From NCBI RefSeq assembly GCF_000972845.2, contig NC_040016.1, forward strand, positions 3,368,701 through 3,432,700: a stretch of 64,000 bases of DNA. Reading direction: 5' to 3'. This DNA comes from Larimichthys crocea (taxonomy: Eukaryota > Chordata > Actinopteri > Sciaenidae). Below the pieces are notes generated by a model. That model saw nothing but the letters and a program-made list of their open reading frames with translations. It did not search any database and was not told the DNA's origin. Position numbers and translations under genes: made by a program. How positions within the stretch are numbered: the stretch's first letter is position 1; the number at the start of each line of letters is the position of its first letter. Positions 1-14,384 of the stretch are shown here, one piece after another.

Positions 1-1374
1 GAATGAGAATCCTGACAGCAAGAATGATGATGAAGATGATGCACTTTGGTTTCCCGCACTGGTTTTACGAGTCATCTTTGTCCCACTTTAGAAGTCCGGT
101 CATCGCATATTTTTCGACTGTCGTCTGCTTTTGCATACAACAAGCTGATTTTCACTCAGTTTAGTTTAAAATAAGTGTCAGCCTATAGCTGCATATGCTG
201 ACAGGCGATGTTTAGCTAACTACTTGTGTTTTTACAGTCTTTAATTTTTTGACTGTTTCAGGTTTCCCAACTTGTGAATATTCCCTACTCACAGTAGGGT
301 ACAACTTCGCTCTACAACTTTCTGGTATGACCTGGCCTTAATCCACCAGAGTTCTTAGTCAATATGACCAATAGTGGGCTTCCAGCCTCTAAGCCCCTTT
401 ATCACAGAGATTTAGAGAAAACCTGGCACTGATCTTTATTGATCATGAACTCTTTTGCATTTAGCTGCTGTGACCCTGTTTGTCCATCTGATCCTCCACA
501 GGCCACAGAGCTTAACCAACAGATCAGAGTACTGCTTCACCATGCATCATGAACTCTATTGATTAAACATAAAGATCAAGAATCAACTGAGCATTTCAAC
601 GGATTCTTTCTGGGACAGGCTTTCATTTTCTCAAATAATATCAGATCAATATGCTGGATGAGTCAGCAGGTTTAAGTGAGGATAATCCCAAGCTTCCCCG
701 CATCTTAATTGGAAAATTAATAGATAGATGTCTGGACATAAACAATATGTTATAAAAATGTCCTCCTTGTTGGGAAACGGATATGAGAGAGCACAATTTT
801 TGATGACATAGCACAGATCTTGGGGTGCAGACAGCACAGCCTGAACAACACATGAACCCCTCGCATCTGGGACAAATTTAGTACCCATGTGCAATGTATT
901 ACATATTTCTGGAAACGAAGCCACGCTCGAGTCTGTAATCTGTTGATGGGAGTTTTTTCCCCGTTGTTCATGGTTTGGTCTGTTGTGACTTCAGCATGGT
1001 AAGCAAAGGGGAGACGAAAAAGCTGGATAAAGAAAACAGAGAGAGTCCGAAGAAGTGGAAAGAATTGAAAGACTACAAAACTGCTAAGCAACAAACAGTC
1101 CAACAAAGTCAATGCAGCCCGTTTCACACTCCCAGAATTCTCAGCTGCAAATGACTGTTTTAGAGCCAAGGGGTGAAATTCGTCACCCTCATGGTCAGCA
1201 GGCTGGGTAAACATTTAAGATCCTGTGTCAGCCTGCGAACTCTGATCCTCAACTTGAGGAGTCCTGGCTAACTTGGTACTACACTGACCTTTGACAGGAG
1301 AACAAGGAGCATTGAGTGTGCTGAAAGATGGTTAATAACAAGCGTTGTGCTCTCCATGGAATAGTTTCACACTT
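1..1374. other. no gene seen
   Basis: AT-rich intron-like sequence. The only longer frame (750-1214, minus) has no family resemblance. No recognised repeat. Confidence 0.6.
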
Positions 1375-1550
1375 AAATTGAAATATGTTTATTCACAAGA
1401 GTTAGATGAGAAGTTCAATACCACAATTACATAGTATATGTATAGCATGTATAGTGAAGACTGCTAGGAGATGGTTAGCTCATCTTAATGCAGAGACTGG
1501 AAGCAAGGGGAAACAGCTAGCTTGCCTCTGTCCAAAGGTACAGACGAAGA
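1375..1550 (+). mobile_element. fragment of the same inverted-repeat family
   Basis: GAAATATGTTTATTCACAAG, AGTTAGATGAGAAGTTCAAT, GGAAACAGCTAGCTTGCCTC and TGTCCAAAGGTA follow the arm sequence of the 10.4-11.2 kb element. Only one arm is present. Confidence 0.65.
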
Positions 1551-4500
1551 CTTATGATTCGTTGTTATGTTAAGATATTCTAACCATCTTCTTATCCTAG
1601 TGTCATATTTAACCGAAAGAGTCTCAACAAATCCGGGAAAGAAATCATCTTTCTTAAAATTCTTTTTACATAAGAAACTCTACAATAATACGATATTACT
1701 TTTCCAGTAAAACTGACTCCACTCTTACAGTTAAACCTCCTTGAATCTTTGAACCTTTACTTTAGTTGCGCTGTTGCATGAGTAATTGCATAGACCATAC
1801 AAAATTGATGTTCAGTTTTTGTTGGTGAATATATGAAGTGGTGGGAATTGGATATTATTGAGCTCTCATAGATACAAGTGTAGAGTAGTGGAGTAGTAAG
1901 ATGTCAGTCCAAGACTTCAGTGAGATATTTTTCCCTAAAGTTATATCACTAATTCATTGCTGTACCACTCTCTGCTGGAAAAATAAGTAATAATTTCCTT
2001 GCAAAACACACTATTTCAATTTCATACTCTTATTAATAAACACAAACAACATGAATCCAATACTGCCAGGTTCTACCACTGACCCAAAGCCACATTAAAT
2101 CCAATAGGCAGCACACAAACCAACAAAGAAATACGGACATGGCTTTAATAAACCTAGTTAACATGAAGCTTTAAGATGGCCCTCCCAGCCCCTGACCAAA
2201 CCTCAGAGCAAACCTCAGTCAGCCTCTGTTTAGAGTCAGCACCCTACTGGTGGCACACTACCGTGTCCACTGGTTTTCAAGACCGAATGCTAAGCAGCCG
2301 AGTGGTGGTGAGGCTACTGGCCAAGCAGCTCGTTAGGTCTGTGGGGTTAGACAGCCACATCTGGTCTGCCTGCACCCACTTAAAGCTCCACTATGGTCTG
2401 CTGTTCAGCCAAACCTCAGAGGTCAGCGATGCAACCAGGGAACGGGTGTGTGCTTTTAAGTGTGTGTGTGTATACCCCTAACCATCCCATATATCCTACA
2501 GAAATAGGAATTGGATGTAAATTTGAAACAGTTGTGCTCTGCCTTAAACAAATATAAGCTATTCATTGAAATACCAGATTAAAGATAGCCAATTTTATCT
2601 TTTTGACTTGGATTCATGTGGACTGGATTGAGGTAAAGGAGAATAAGAAGGCGTGGGCATTGATGCAGAACCAGAGCTTAAAAAACTGAATCCGTGTCGT
2701 ACACATCAAGGTGACATATTGCAGGTTCTGTCCTTGAGCTCTTTCACCTCAAACCAATTTGTCACGACACAAATGCCAGCACCTGATGTCACACATCTGC
2801 TGTAATGAAAGTCAGCAGTAAGCAATGGCTTCATGTGACACACACAAATGTGAAAATTATGATAAAGAGCCATTCATAAATCAGCAGCTTAAATCAGATG
2901 CAGGCTCTGATCATTGCTGATGTAATAAGCGTGTGCGGTTGTGTCTGCGTGAAGAAGTGGCTCACACATTATTGAGTCCTGCATAGCTACGGTAAGAAGC
3001 CAGAAGATGACATCATGACAGTGACAAAGGCAGGATTTGTCATTGTGTTTCTGTCACCATCAGACTAATTTAAAACATTAAAAGTGTGTTAACACACGTT
3101 TTCTTCGCTGTTGTACATTTCAGACCTGCGACTGTAACTGAGACAGACAAAATGACTTGGGCTGCCTCCTAAGCATTGATGGTTGTACAGAGAGGGACAG
3201 AGAAAGGCAGCATAACAAGGTGTAAACTTTGAGCCTTGTCTCAAAATTAATATTATTGCAAACCTATTTGTAATGGAAATGGACACAGAAGGCTCACTGC
3301 TCCGGTCTTGTTGAATGCCAGTGAAGTCGGCTAAACTACACTGGAACTGATTCTTCCACTGCCGCCCAGGTGTGAATGCCATTTTGGCTGAGAGCAGTTG
3401 AGCAGTGTATTAGTGTCTGTATGCATGTAACCCAGCTAAGGCTATTATTAATATAGCATTTCTCAGAATTGAAAAGCAAGAAGTTGAGTTTTCAGTATTT
3501 TTAAAAATGAAAAAATATCTAGAGATTAAAACCACAAGGACATAAAGTAAAATAAAGGAGCCCAGGTGCACAAAACTTTTTATTACTGATGCAATGCAGC
3601 AGCCCTCAGTTTTTTTATATGGTGGTGACAGAGATATTGCAACAAAAATCTGAAAGAATGCACCATTGTTTCATTAAAATTAAAAGATGAAAAGAAAAAG
3701 AGTGTATTGTATTGTTTGTTTGAGCAAGTCACATCAGGTCCCACATGTCAGCAGTAGCAACCGTGCTGCAGTACACTTGGCTCACATCTTGGATCAGCAC
3801 ATACATACTGTAATACACAAACAAGCTGTAGAGTACAGCAGGCTAAAGGCCAGGAAATAAATGGATATTTTTAGTGTCAGAGATGCAGCAACCAGAATTG
3901 GACTCTGTCATTGCACAGATTGTGAACAATTAAGCTGGGAAGCAGGTGGTCGCTAATGTGTCATATCTAGGCAGACATCAAATCTGGCATAAGAAGATAT
4001 ATAAGCAAAGTATGGCGTGTGCAGGGAGGATGCAAGGTGATGGCACTGGAGGACAACGCTTCAACAAGCAGCAGTGAAGAATGTGTTTGTCACAATATCA
4101 GCTGGCAGTAATGTCGATTCTGCTTCTTGTTTTTGACTTTGAAGTGTGATTTTTGTCTGATCTACAAAAAGCTCCAGGTGGTTGCATCTTTGTCTAGTGT
4201 GGACGTGACAGATTTGCGTTACATAAGGTGGTTGGAGAGGAGATGTATGCCAACGGGGAGCATGTTTGTGCCTGCAGGTGCACGTGAGAGAAATGGCCTT
4301 AGCGTGATTGTGATTGAGACTTTGTGATAATTGCAAGGAAAGAGAGAGAGAGAAAGCGAAGTGGAGATAAATAAAGGACAGAACTGAGAAGCGGAGATCC
4401 ACCTCAGTGTCTTTCATTAGCCAAGAACACCCGCCTGCAACACATACACATACACATAGATAAACAGTCGGAAAAGTAGAGACGGAGATGGAGAACACAA

Positions 4501-5404
4501 TCGCTGGCTAAATGGAGGAAGCTTTTCTGTCACAAAACACTCCACCGGCTCGAATGAGAGAAGCGACAAGTGTATTTCCAATATATCGACTCATAGCAAA
4601 ACGTGAAAGCTGTGTTCTATGGGAGTCTTGCAGGGGGTTTAACCATATTTGTTTCTTTACAACATTGATTTTCTCTGCTGGAGACACGCAGCCCACTGCT
4701 TTATTCATCCAGTAACTTAGGGAAAGATAACTGACAGATTCAACAAGAAACAGGGGAACTCTGACGATACATGATTATGTTTTTGTGTTTTTGTTTGGAG
4801 GAGGGGGGGGAAGGAGAACAACGTGGTGTGCCACATAGCCGAGCATCTAACTGTATTATACAGATTAATTAATGGCCTGAATCTGTTCCCTATTATCTCT
4901 GTTTGCTCGTAGATGGGAGTCTTCAGCCACATGCGGCGCTGTGTGGGGGGTGCGGTATGCTCCGATTACATCAGAGCCAAGGCCATGAGGGATCATTTTA
5001 ATGACCTAAAAAAATGAAACCTCAAACACATATCTCCATGATGCCCCTATCGCCCGCAGCAACAGGCTGCAAAATAAAAATAAGTAAAACACACAAGGAC
5101 TATTCCTCAAACCCCCCCACATGCATCCATCTTTTTTTTTTAAGCCAGTCAAACACACAAAGTGGATCCAAAAAGTGTCTGTTTCTGGGGTGTCTGGTAG
5201 CAGTGGGATGCAGTGGAAGTGTGTGTATTAATATAGAGGAAAGGGGGGTGTCAAAAAAGCAACAAGTTGGAGGTCATTGTCCAACTTCAAAGGGCCTACC
5301 CATCCCCCCAAAACCCCTCTAACTTTATGTGCTGTTTTACGATCCAAAGGCAGACAGACACCGTCGAGTTTCTGGCAGTGTGAGCATGTTTCATGGCCAC
5401 GACC
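1551..5404. other. no gene seen
   Basis: Unique, intron-like DNA. A slightly GC-richer patch at 2170-2460 has an open plus-strand frame (2176-2481), but no splice signals or recognisable protein features. A short (GA)n run lies at 4341-4354. Confidence 0.55.
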
Positions 5405-5432
5405 AGGATGGATGGATGGATGGATGGATGGA
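5405..5432. repeat. (GGAT)n microsatellite
   Basis: Six GGAT units, ending in GGATAGG. Confidence 0.95.
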
Positions 5433-5571
5433 TAGGCAGAGAAGGAGGGGAAAACCAACTTTCTCCATTGACTAACATTGACCTGAGGCAAACAGTGGGG
5501 CCCTATTTGTCTTCAGATTGGGGGCTGGGGGTTAAAGGCAGTGACCACTTTTACACCTAAATGTCACCAGC

Positions 5572-5689
<118 letters not shown>

Positions 5690-6295
5690 ACAAAAGTACA
5701 ACTAAAATATAGAAATCAAACAGTTTTGTGGCACAGCAGTGGGCGTACGCAGATAAGAGAGCAGGGACTGGAGCTGTCTTATCTGCAGTGTGGGTTTTGT
5801 TAGAGACTGTGGGAATATTCAGGGGTGGTCTGAAAATCTCAGTTTTTCCAAAGAAAAAAGGAAATTTGCCGTCTGAGACAAAATAATGGGGCTCATAATG
5901 CAACGCTGAGGGCTACAGGAGCTAATTCATATATAGTCCCTTTACAAACACACACACACGAGCACGCACACTGCTTATGTGCATAGACATTCAATAATCG
6001 GTTTAGTCATTCATTTATAAACACACACATCCATTTGGTGTAAAGATTATTCAAATATTAATCTCTACAAACTGGCAATATTTCAGTGCAGTGGTCTTTG
6101 TGCATCTTTTTGTATCAGCATTCACATGTCCATTGTTTGTGTGTGTGTGTGTGTGTAACTTTGCCTGGCCCTGCAGTATCGCAGCAAGGTCTGTGCTAAG
6201 CATTTATGAGCTAATTAAGGTCTGGCCAGGACTGGAAGGCTGGTGATAAGGCCTGTCTCCGGCCCTCTCATTAATGTTACACGCTCCGCTGGGGT

Positions 6296-6297
<2 letters not shown>

Positions 6298-6343
<46 letters not shown>
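6298..6343. repeat. (CA)n microsatellite
   Basis: Uninterrupted CA for 46 bases. Confidence 0.98.
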
Positions 6344-6345
<2 letters not shown>

Positions 6346-6708
6346 AAAAGTCTGTCCTCCAAAACAACAGTGGCAGCACTATTCACTCATTATTAAACAG
6401 GCTTCCAGACTGATTTCACAGATTTTGCCATTTGGGAGCCAGACAGGGAATTCTTAATAAGCGACAGAAACTGAATAAGGAAATGGAAAGGAAGCGATAG
6501 TGTTGCATTCGTGTGTCACGTTAAACTAATAACACTATACCGGTGGCTAAATTCGGTAATGAGAGAACAATATGAAATGTGGTTAACCCAGTCTCTTAGT
6601 TTCTATATGGAGTTGTAAATTAGTGCTGCATGAAATTATTAAATCGCAATTTTGAGTCATAACTCTGTAATCTTACAGGAGGTTACAGAGGCAATATTAC
6701 TATTAAAA

Positions 6709-6729
6709 CACACACACACACACACACAC
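6709..6729. repeat. (CA)n microsatellite
   Basis: About ten CA units. Confidence 0.95.
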
Positions 6730-7309
6730 CTTTCTACAGCTGCACCCACAAGCATCTCTCTCTGTCGGCCTCTCCTCCTTCCACTTAACTTGATAGTTCC
6801 CTCTCTTCGCCCCATTCTTCTGCTCCACATTCCTTTGTATTTGATCACTGTTGATGTTTATCTCTCGCTCCCTCCTGCTTCGCAAATCAAACACAACCCA
6901 ACATGCAAACTTTACTTGCAAAAGAGACACGACCAAAACCTCAACAATTCACTGTGACAACAGCACATGCTATGTTTATGTGTGTGTTTGCTTTGTGGCA
7001 TTCCTTTCTGTATAGATCTGGCAAAACACAGCGGGAGGAGACATGGAGCGCAGACTGCTGGGAATTAATCTCTAAACCATTAGTGGCCAAATTACAGAGA
7101 GACAGAAACAAAGATGGCAAGACAGCAAAAAAAGAAAGAAGTAAGAAAATCCTGAAGATGATGATATGTGGCAGGAAAAAGAACAGCTTGCAGCAGTGGA
7201 GGAGAAACAAGTTACAGAGAGCAGTACGTAGGCTGGCTTGCTGGAAAGATGACTTGTATCGAAACGGACCAATCTACAGGCTGTCTGCCTGTATGAAGCT
7301 GTGCCAAAG

Positions 7310-7311
<2 letters not shown>

Positions 7312-7364
<53 letters not shown>
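7312..7364. repeat. (CA)n microsatellite
   Basis: Uninterrupted CA for 53 bases. It gives long His-Thr or Cys-Val frames that are not genes. Confidence 0.98.
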
Positions 7365-7366
<2 letters not shown>

Positions 7367-9834
7367 GAACATGATAAGCCAGGCGTGCCCAGCACCAGAT
7401 AGCAGACAAAGCTAGCCACAAGTTAACTAACTAGCAGCCAGATTTTCAGTTGGTGGAGAACAAAACAGAGCTTAAAGGGAGTACATGTTGGTATTGCATT
7501 TATGGTAAGACTAGAAACAAGGTCCCAAATGAATGCCAATTTTGCTCTATATCCACTGAATGTGTAAATAACTGTTGACTATTGCTGGGTAACATGTTTA
7601 CTGTAAATATGGGTGACTGGCTGTGTCAGGATTTTATAAACTCAGATCTCAGTTCAGGTTAAAATAATGACTTGGTTATGGATGGAGAAGTTTTGTGGTC
7701 TTGGTTAAAATAACATTGTCCAAGGAAACAGTCAGTCGAAATCACAGTGGACATCAGTCTATCCTAAGGCTGCTAGAGGTCTTCAATGCAAGCATATGTT
7801 GTTTTCAGGCATTTGCTGAAACAACTGAGACACAATCTAGGGACTGAGTTTCACATATATAAAAACTGTGTTCTCTTAATCCTGTACTGTGATAAAGAAA
7901 ACAGTTTGTAGTCTACATGATATTTAAGAAATCATTTCCTGCAAAAAGAAGCAAATAATCAGATTTCTTTTTTCTATCATCTGAATATGAATGTGCACCC
8001 TAGCTATATTCTGTCATTTAAGAGATGCAACAGTATCCCACTATACACTACGATAACATCCAGCATGCTATTAATTTAGATATCAGAATACAAAGCCGTG
8101 ATATCTCAATATGAATATATACATTTTTATTTTAGTTCATCAGACTAGGCTCATAATAACCCAGACCTGCATTAAAACACCACTGATATGGTTCCTGAAT
8201 GTAGGCAGAGGGGTAGATGAGGTATCTGGGAGTGGTGTGCTCTGAAACCTGGCACCAGCCTCACTGGATAACTATTTATGTGTGACATATTGGAAACATT
8301 AGGAGGGGTGTCATTCTAATAGGACACATCAAACATGCCTGACCATTAATGTCATGTATTCAACACTACTGAGGTCTTTAATTAGAAGATTAGATTTAGA
8401 TTACAGGCAGTGAATTACATGCAGCATTTTGACATGTACATGTGTCTTTAACGTGATGGCATAGTATAGACACACTTCTAAACATAGACTCACTGTGGAT
8501 AGTCATACAAAGAGAAGAGAATAAGAGAGAGACCCATCGTCCCTGTCCTACTTTCCACCACACTTCTCCTTCTCATTCTCCCAGCTCCAGTCTTTTGGGA
8601 GGGATCAGTGCAAAACAGCCTGTCAGCAAAGTTCAGGCTATACTGTACATCCAGTGCTGTTTCCTCCTAATTCAAAGCCCTCCCGCCCTGCAATACTATC
8701 AATGGAGAGGAGCAGACATCCACTTTTTACTGCAGCTACTAACTCACAGAACTTACAGCCTGGCACAAAATCTCAACTGAATCTATTAACAATTTACACA
8801 CACATACGTATGTACATATCAGTTTATATATCTACCACAAAAGATTATATTACCAGCCATTTTCTGAAGATCACAGATGAAGAACACTGCATTGCATCAA
8901 CGGTTTAGTTTTCTCCAGAAAGGTGTGCGTCATAAACTGAACATTAAACGGGTGAATGAGAGGTTTTAACTGTCTAGATCTAGATGCAGGCGTTGCACAA
9001 TCAAGAAGACAGGCAACCACACGCAGAGACACTGGTGTAAAAGAAATCTACACTTTGTGTACCTTAACCGACACGCAGATAGTTGTTGCTGAAACACACA
9101 CACAAAGTGCAGGCCAGAAAATATTCATGGAGAGTCTTCGCTGATCTTTTTGGAGTTGAACACAACGAGCATGTAGATACACGTATGGACATATTCACGG
9201 GGGGAGGGGAGACACATGGACTGTTATCCATTGTCTTCTTTAGACACAAGGTGTTCTGTTTGTGCGTCAGAGATAAACTGACAGGGCTGACGTTTGGGTG
9301 TACTGGTGACAGCGGCGGAAACCGCAAGACAGCACAATTTGTTCAGTGCAGAGGAGGAATTTAGCATTTGTCTCGACTTCCATCACTCACTGTGTGAACC
9401 ACAGTGTCTTGTGCATTACCAGCCTGTCATACTGAACAATAGGTTGTTTTACAAAACCCACACTCCTGCCACCCCTGGTCTGGGTGGAGAGACAAAAACA
9501 GGGTGAAGGTAAAAATGTGTGTGTGTGTGTGCGCATGTGTGTGATGGGGATAGTGAGTGGGTGGTAAGAAGAGACAGATCATCTGTCATAAGTTCCTGTG
9601 TGTAAATATGTGTGTGTGTGTGTGTGTGCTTTGTAGTCCAGGAGCATGTCACAAGCTCCTTTGTGCGTGTGGATCATCTAAACTTCACTGTGTGTCTTTG
9701 TATATGTATGTGTGTGTGTGCGTTCTCCTTGGCATGATTGAGTGGGTCTCGCGGCAGTGCCAAGGCTGCGGTTATTCTCCAGCCAGAGGCAGAGGCAGAG
9801 GAGCACAGATACTTCATTATGGCCTCATTCATCA

Positions 9835-10215
9835 CCCCTGGGACAGCTTGGCACCGCTCTCAGTCCCCCTCCTTCTCCCTCTACCTCCCTCTAACCTCGT
9901 CCCCCCGCTCCTCTCTACTTACAGCTGCACAGGTCCCTCGCTCAGCATCTCCTCTACCTCTTTCACCTCATCTCCCTCCCTCGGTGCACCCCTGTGCTTG
10001 TTACTCTTCTTTCCTCTGGTCAGATGCTTCCTTCTCGCTCTGCTGCTTGCATGCTTCGCTCCAGTGTTTCCTCTCTCTCACCTTACTTACATTTTCTAAG
10101 CTTCATTCTATACCCTCTTCTCTTTTTTTAATTAACTCTCTCTAATCCTCTGTGTCTCTCTATCTTGACCCGTCCTCCCAGGCTTTCATTAACTCACTCA
10201 CTCCCTTTTCGCTCT
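9835..10215 (+). repeat. pyrimidine-rich low-complexity tract
   Basis: About 380 bases dominated by CT, CTCC and TTCC on the plus strand with no exact period. Two long overlapping frames here (to 10099 and 10145) are Ser/Leu/Pro-rich products of this composition and show no domain. I treat the stretch as non-coding. Confidence 0.75.
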
Positions 10216-10414
10216 TCCTTCCCACAAGCTCAACTCATTTGTCATTCCTGTTACTTGACCTGATCTTCCTCCTATAACTGATCTGAATCCCATTTTGTTG
10301 AATTAGTGAAGTTGTGGCACCCGCTGCCCTCTCATCTGCTCTCACTAAGCTTTGGTATAGGGGTACTTGGAGAACTGATACATATTTGCATGTATGTGTG
10401 TTAAATGAATACTT

Positions 10415-11245
10415 TAATATGTTGAGAAATATGCCCTGAGGATTAAAGAAGATAGTTGACCACTCTCATACCTGCACAACCAGGAGGTAATTAGCCTAGC
10501 TCAGCATAAAGACTGAAAGTAAGTTGAAACAGTTAGCTGGCCTCTGTCCACAGTTCAAAAATGCCTCTACCACTCAACTTTGTATGCACTTTCAGACACA
10601 AAGTGATTTCCATGCAAGGCTATTTTTTTGCTATTTGAACTTTTTTGTACTTGGCACAGTGACTTGCAATGTAACCATGGTAACCACAGAAACCACAAAG
10701 ATGAAAATGTGTGCACCCTAACTTCACTTGTATCTGAGCAGCAGTGAACAAACACGTCCATTGGCAAAGAATGATCATTGAGCAGCATCAGCTTCACAGT
10801 TGGATTATCCAGTCTGTGTCCGCATCATCATTCTTTCTTTTGAGCTACAGCCTGCTTTATTTGGCTAAAATGACAATCTGTGGTTTTACAGGAAGAGCTG
10901 TAAGTATTTCTTGGCGAGCGCACCAACGTCCCAGAGACACACTCACAGAAAAAGATTCTGCACAGAAGTACTGGGCAAATGAATAAACTGTTGTTTATCA
11001 AGAAATAGTTACACCACTTCCTCTGAAACCACAAATTGCAGTTTTTATGTTCTTGTTTGTGTACGGATCAAGCAAACTAAACACAAAGTGTTAATTGGTG
11101 AGCTTTAGACGTGTTAGTAGGCGGATTAGTGAACTTTGGACAGAGTTATGCGAAGTGTTTCCCTATGCTTCCAGGCTTCATGCTAAGCTGACTGAATCGG
11201 CTCTTGGCTGCAGCTCTATCTAACTCTGGGAAAGAAAAAGAAAAT
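10415..11245. mobile_element. inverted-repeat MITE-like element, both arms present
   Basis: The left arm contains GAAATATGCCCTGAGG…TAGCCTAGCTCAGCATAAAG…CTGGCCTCTGTCC. The right arm, read in reverse, contains AGTTAGATAGAGCTGCAGCC…CAGCTTAGCATGAAGCCTGG…TAACTCTGTCC, with CCGCCTACTAACACGTCTAA further in. The two arms are diverged inverted copies of the same 250-base sequence around a centre near 10980. This matches a non-coding, long-inverted-repeat family common in percomorph fish by recall; its transposon superfamily is not established here. Confidence 0.65.
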
Positions 11246-14200
11246 TAGTGTTTTTCCCAAAAATACTATATACTATTCCTTAGAAGTAGTTGTTTTCCTT
11301 CATATATTATCAACACCCGGGGAGGCTTCAATCTTTTTCATGGCACAAAAAGCACAAAGAGGAGCCTACAGCACAGAATCTGGTTACTGGCCCTTTACAG
11401 TATTTTTCCTAACCTTCTGAATTTGTGTATGTGTGGGTTTGGACCACACCAGTTGGGAGCCTACCTGCTGTCCCATATGGTTGGCATTCAGCCTAATTAA
11501 AGCTTTTGTTGCCCCACAAACTGGGTGTATTACCATAAGTGCTCCCTGAAGTCCTGTATTTATGGCAACTTGGCATTATAAACAAGGATAAAAGGAGAGC
11601 AGAGACAAGTCTGATTTCTCTGCACGTCGCCATAGAGACAGAGGAAAAAATCCCAGGCAACACAGCAGCTAACCAGTAATACCAGCTTGCATGCCCACAT
11701 TATGAAAAAAATAGAAATAAATAGTGCCACTGTCATGTACACTGCTTGGATTTCATCTTTCAGTTGACGTTTAGTCATATGGACATTTTTTTATGAGACG
11801 GAGATCAATTTAATTGTTTGATTATTGTATGTGTAGCACAAAATATCTTAATGTCAGAATCTAAAGACAGGACGATTAACTGATGTGCCTCTGCCTATCT
11901 TGTTCTTGCCATCTATGACACTGATCACGCTGACAGTTATATAGTCTACAAGGCACTCCACTCCAGCCTTTTCCACTCTCTGTGCTTATCCCACATAGCA
12001 GTCATACCTCTGGGACTAGTTCAGGGTGACTTCGAGCAGAAGACATATGACACTGAAACACACAACCCTAAACTCACTGGCTGAGGTCAGTGCGGAGAAG
12101 CTGCCCTCACACAGCCTAAATAATGACCATGCATAACCAGGTATTCCAGATAAGAACCTGAAATTTACCAAAAAAATGTGTAAACACGGAGGAAATGTTA
12201 TCAGCTTAGCTAAGAACATGAAAAAGAATTTCTCTTGCTGTAATTCAGTTCATAATTATCCTCCATCAGGACTTTAATGAACTGTGTGAGAGCTGGCACT
12301 TCCTCTGCTAGCTGTGAAACCAAAAATAGCTCTGTTTTGTGTGGTGCATACAGCAGATGGATCAAAAACAAAGAATTTCCACAGCCAAATTTTTCCACCA
12401 TGAAACTTTTTCCACAGACAGAGGTGCTGTATCAGGCTTTTAGGGGTCTCTGTGTTCTTGACCAAACATGACGGAAAAACAAGGGAGGTGTGGAACCAAA
12501 ATAAAATTAGCACGTTACTAACGCCATGGCTCAGCTGTGTCCCTCGTTTCCTTATTAACCCTCACAGGAGATGTAAGGCCACACCGCATCCCATCAAACT
12601 CCAATCCATCTTTTCATGTGTAATAAGCCCTCAGCTAAATGAGCGCTACTCGGGGCCACTTTCACAATAATGTCAAGAGATGGTGAAAGGAGATAGGTGA
12701 AGAACAACATCTGGGGCCTCTTTGATCACTGATGACTCTACGTGGGAGAGAAAAGGAATGGGAGAAAAGAGAGAGCGGATCTGAACATATTTCTCTTTTT
12801 GTTTATGCGTTTCAGGACATAAATGACTCAGAGTGACGCGACCATCCACTGTTGAAAATACGGCATAGGCGAAAACTCATTTCCTCCCTTGTCAGCAGAA
12901 AAGTTCAGACAGAAAAAGTTCAACTGGAGGATACCGGGGGTCCGACTCCTCACCCAGTCACCTTGCGAAGATGCATCCGGTCTCAAAAACTGCTGCTATA
13001 AGGCCTTTTCAACAAAAAAACAAAAAAACATTTTGATTCCGGGTTGTGTTTACAAAAAAATGTCTTCCACTGTGAATCCTTAACAAAGCGCTATTGTTGC
13101 CTCCGGGTCTCAGCATGACAATGGCTTGATATCCATGGGATTTTTATGGTAATTGACTTAATCTCTGTAACCTAATCAAGGTTTTAGGCAGTAAACAGCT
13201 AGAAAATGAGAACAGCGGGTGAAGTTGTGGTTGAAATGGAAGGAAATGGAGAACTGTTCTGGCTAGCTTAACTGACATCATTTTGACACGTTGCTACAGT
13301 AAGGAGTGTTGTTCAAGATGAGTGGTTTGGCTGCCGCGCAACAAGATAGGGTCACATTCTTTGTAAGCACCCTCTCTCCCTCTCATTTTACCAATCTTTT
13401 ATGGTTTCATGGATTCCATCCTGGTCCATTTTTCTCTTTCTGACCCTCTTCCATCTCATCTGCCTCAATCCTCTTATTCCCAAGACATTCTATATCTGTC
13501 TGACTGCCTCTCCATCTTCCTCTCTCACACTCCTCCCCCCTAATCACTTCCATCACTCTCTTGTGAAGAGGTGGGGGAAGCAGGCTCTTAAGTTTGACGG
13601 ACAGGTCCTGAGTGCAGACATCTCCCCGTGGCCGACCTTATCAGTGGCCAAGCTTGGCAGAGTTGACTGGCAGCCTGCTTTTTCTGGCTGCACTTTTCGC
13701 CTCCGTTGGTCTCCAGGGCTCTGTCTGTCTATGTGTGTGTATTCTGACACATCTGAGATCAGGCCAGTACAAAAAAAAACAAAAGTCTGACAGCACAAAA
13801 GACTCTAATTGCAATCTGTTTTTTAATTCAAATTAGGCCAGTGCTGATATGTTTTTTTTTTTTTTTTTAATAACCTTCAGATGTCATTCGGTGACTTCAG
13901 TGGGGCTGAAAGAGCTTTTGTTTCAGTTTGAGCACTCCCATGGAGTCGATCATAAGTGTGACACAACCCAATTACCTAGTTTCTCTGTTATTTCATTCAA
14001 GTTTCATCCTGTCTGATCTTTCAGACAGAAAGCTTGAGAGCTTACTTCTGGCTAAATATCCCAAGACTGATGTTGTCTGGCACTGGGTGGAGATGGAGTA
14101 CAGATTCCGTGCTGTCCAATGATCCAAAAAACAGTAAAGAAGGATGTAACAAAAAAGGAAGGAATGATGCGAAAAAAGAAACAAACTAGAAGAGGAGAAT

Positions 14201-14384
14201 TGTTTTTTGTCATTTCACTCAAAAGTCGTCTATCGAATATCTGTATGATAAATAAAATCTTGTTTGCTGTCTGTGATAGACCAAACATTTGAGGGACGGA
14301 AACTTGACACTTAAAATCTACTTATTAAACTTGCTGCCACCCTGGCTCTAGAGACAGCAATGTTGATTAGTCGTTCATATCTCA
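11246..14384. other. no gene seen
   Basis: Intron-like DNA with a pyrimidine-rich block at 13372-13560 and a poly(T) run at 13851-13868. A 129-codon plus frame at 13401-13790 overlaps the CT-rich block and is not convincing. Confidence 0.6.

Noticed and set aside
2176..2481. 101-codon plus-strand frame in a GC-richer patch
   Set aside because: Composition is protein-like, but there is no recognisable motif, no acceptor/donor pair and it ends in a GT run.
6903..7415. 170-codon frame
   Set aside because: Ends in a His-Thr tract from the CA microsatellite; the upstream part has no recognisable motif.
9557..10145. Overlapping 135- and 180-codon frames
   Set aside because: They translate GT and CT low-complexity DNA; no domain, splice signal or family resemblance.
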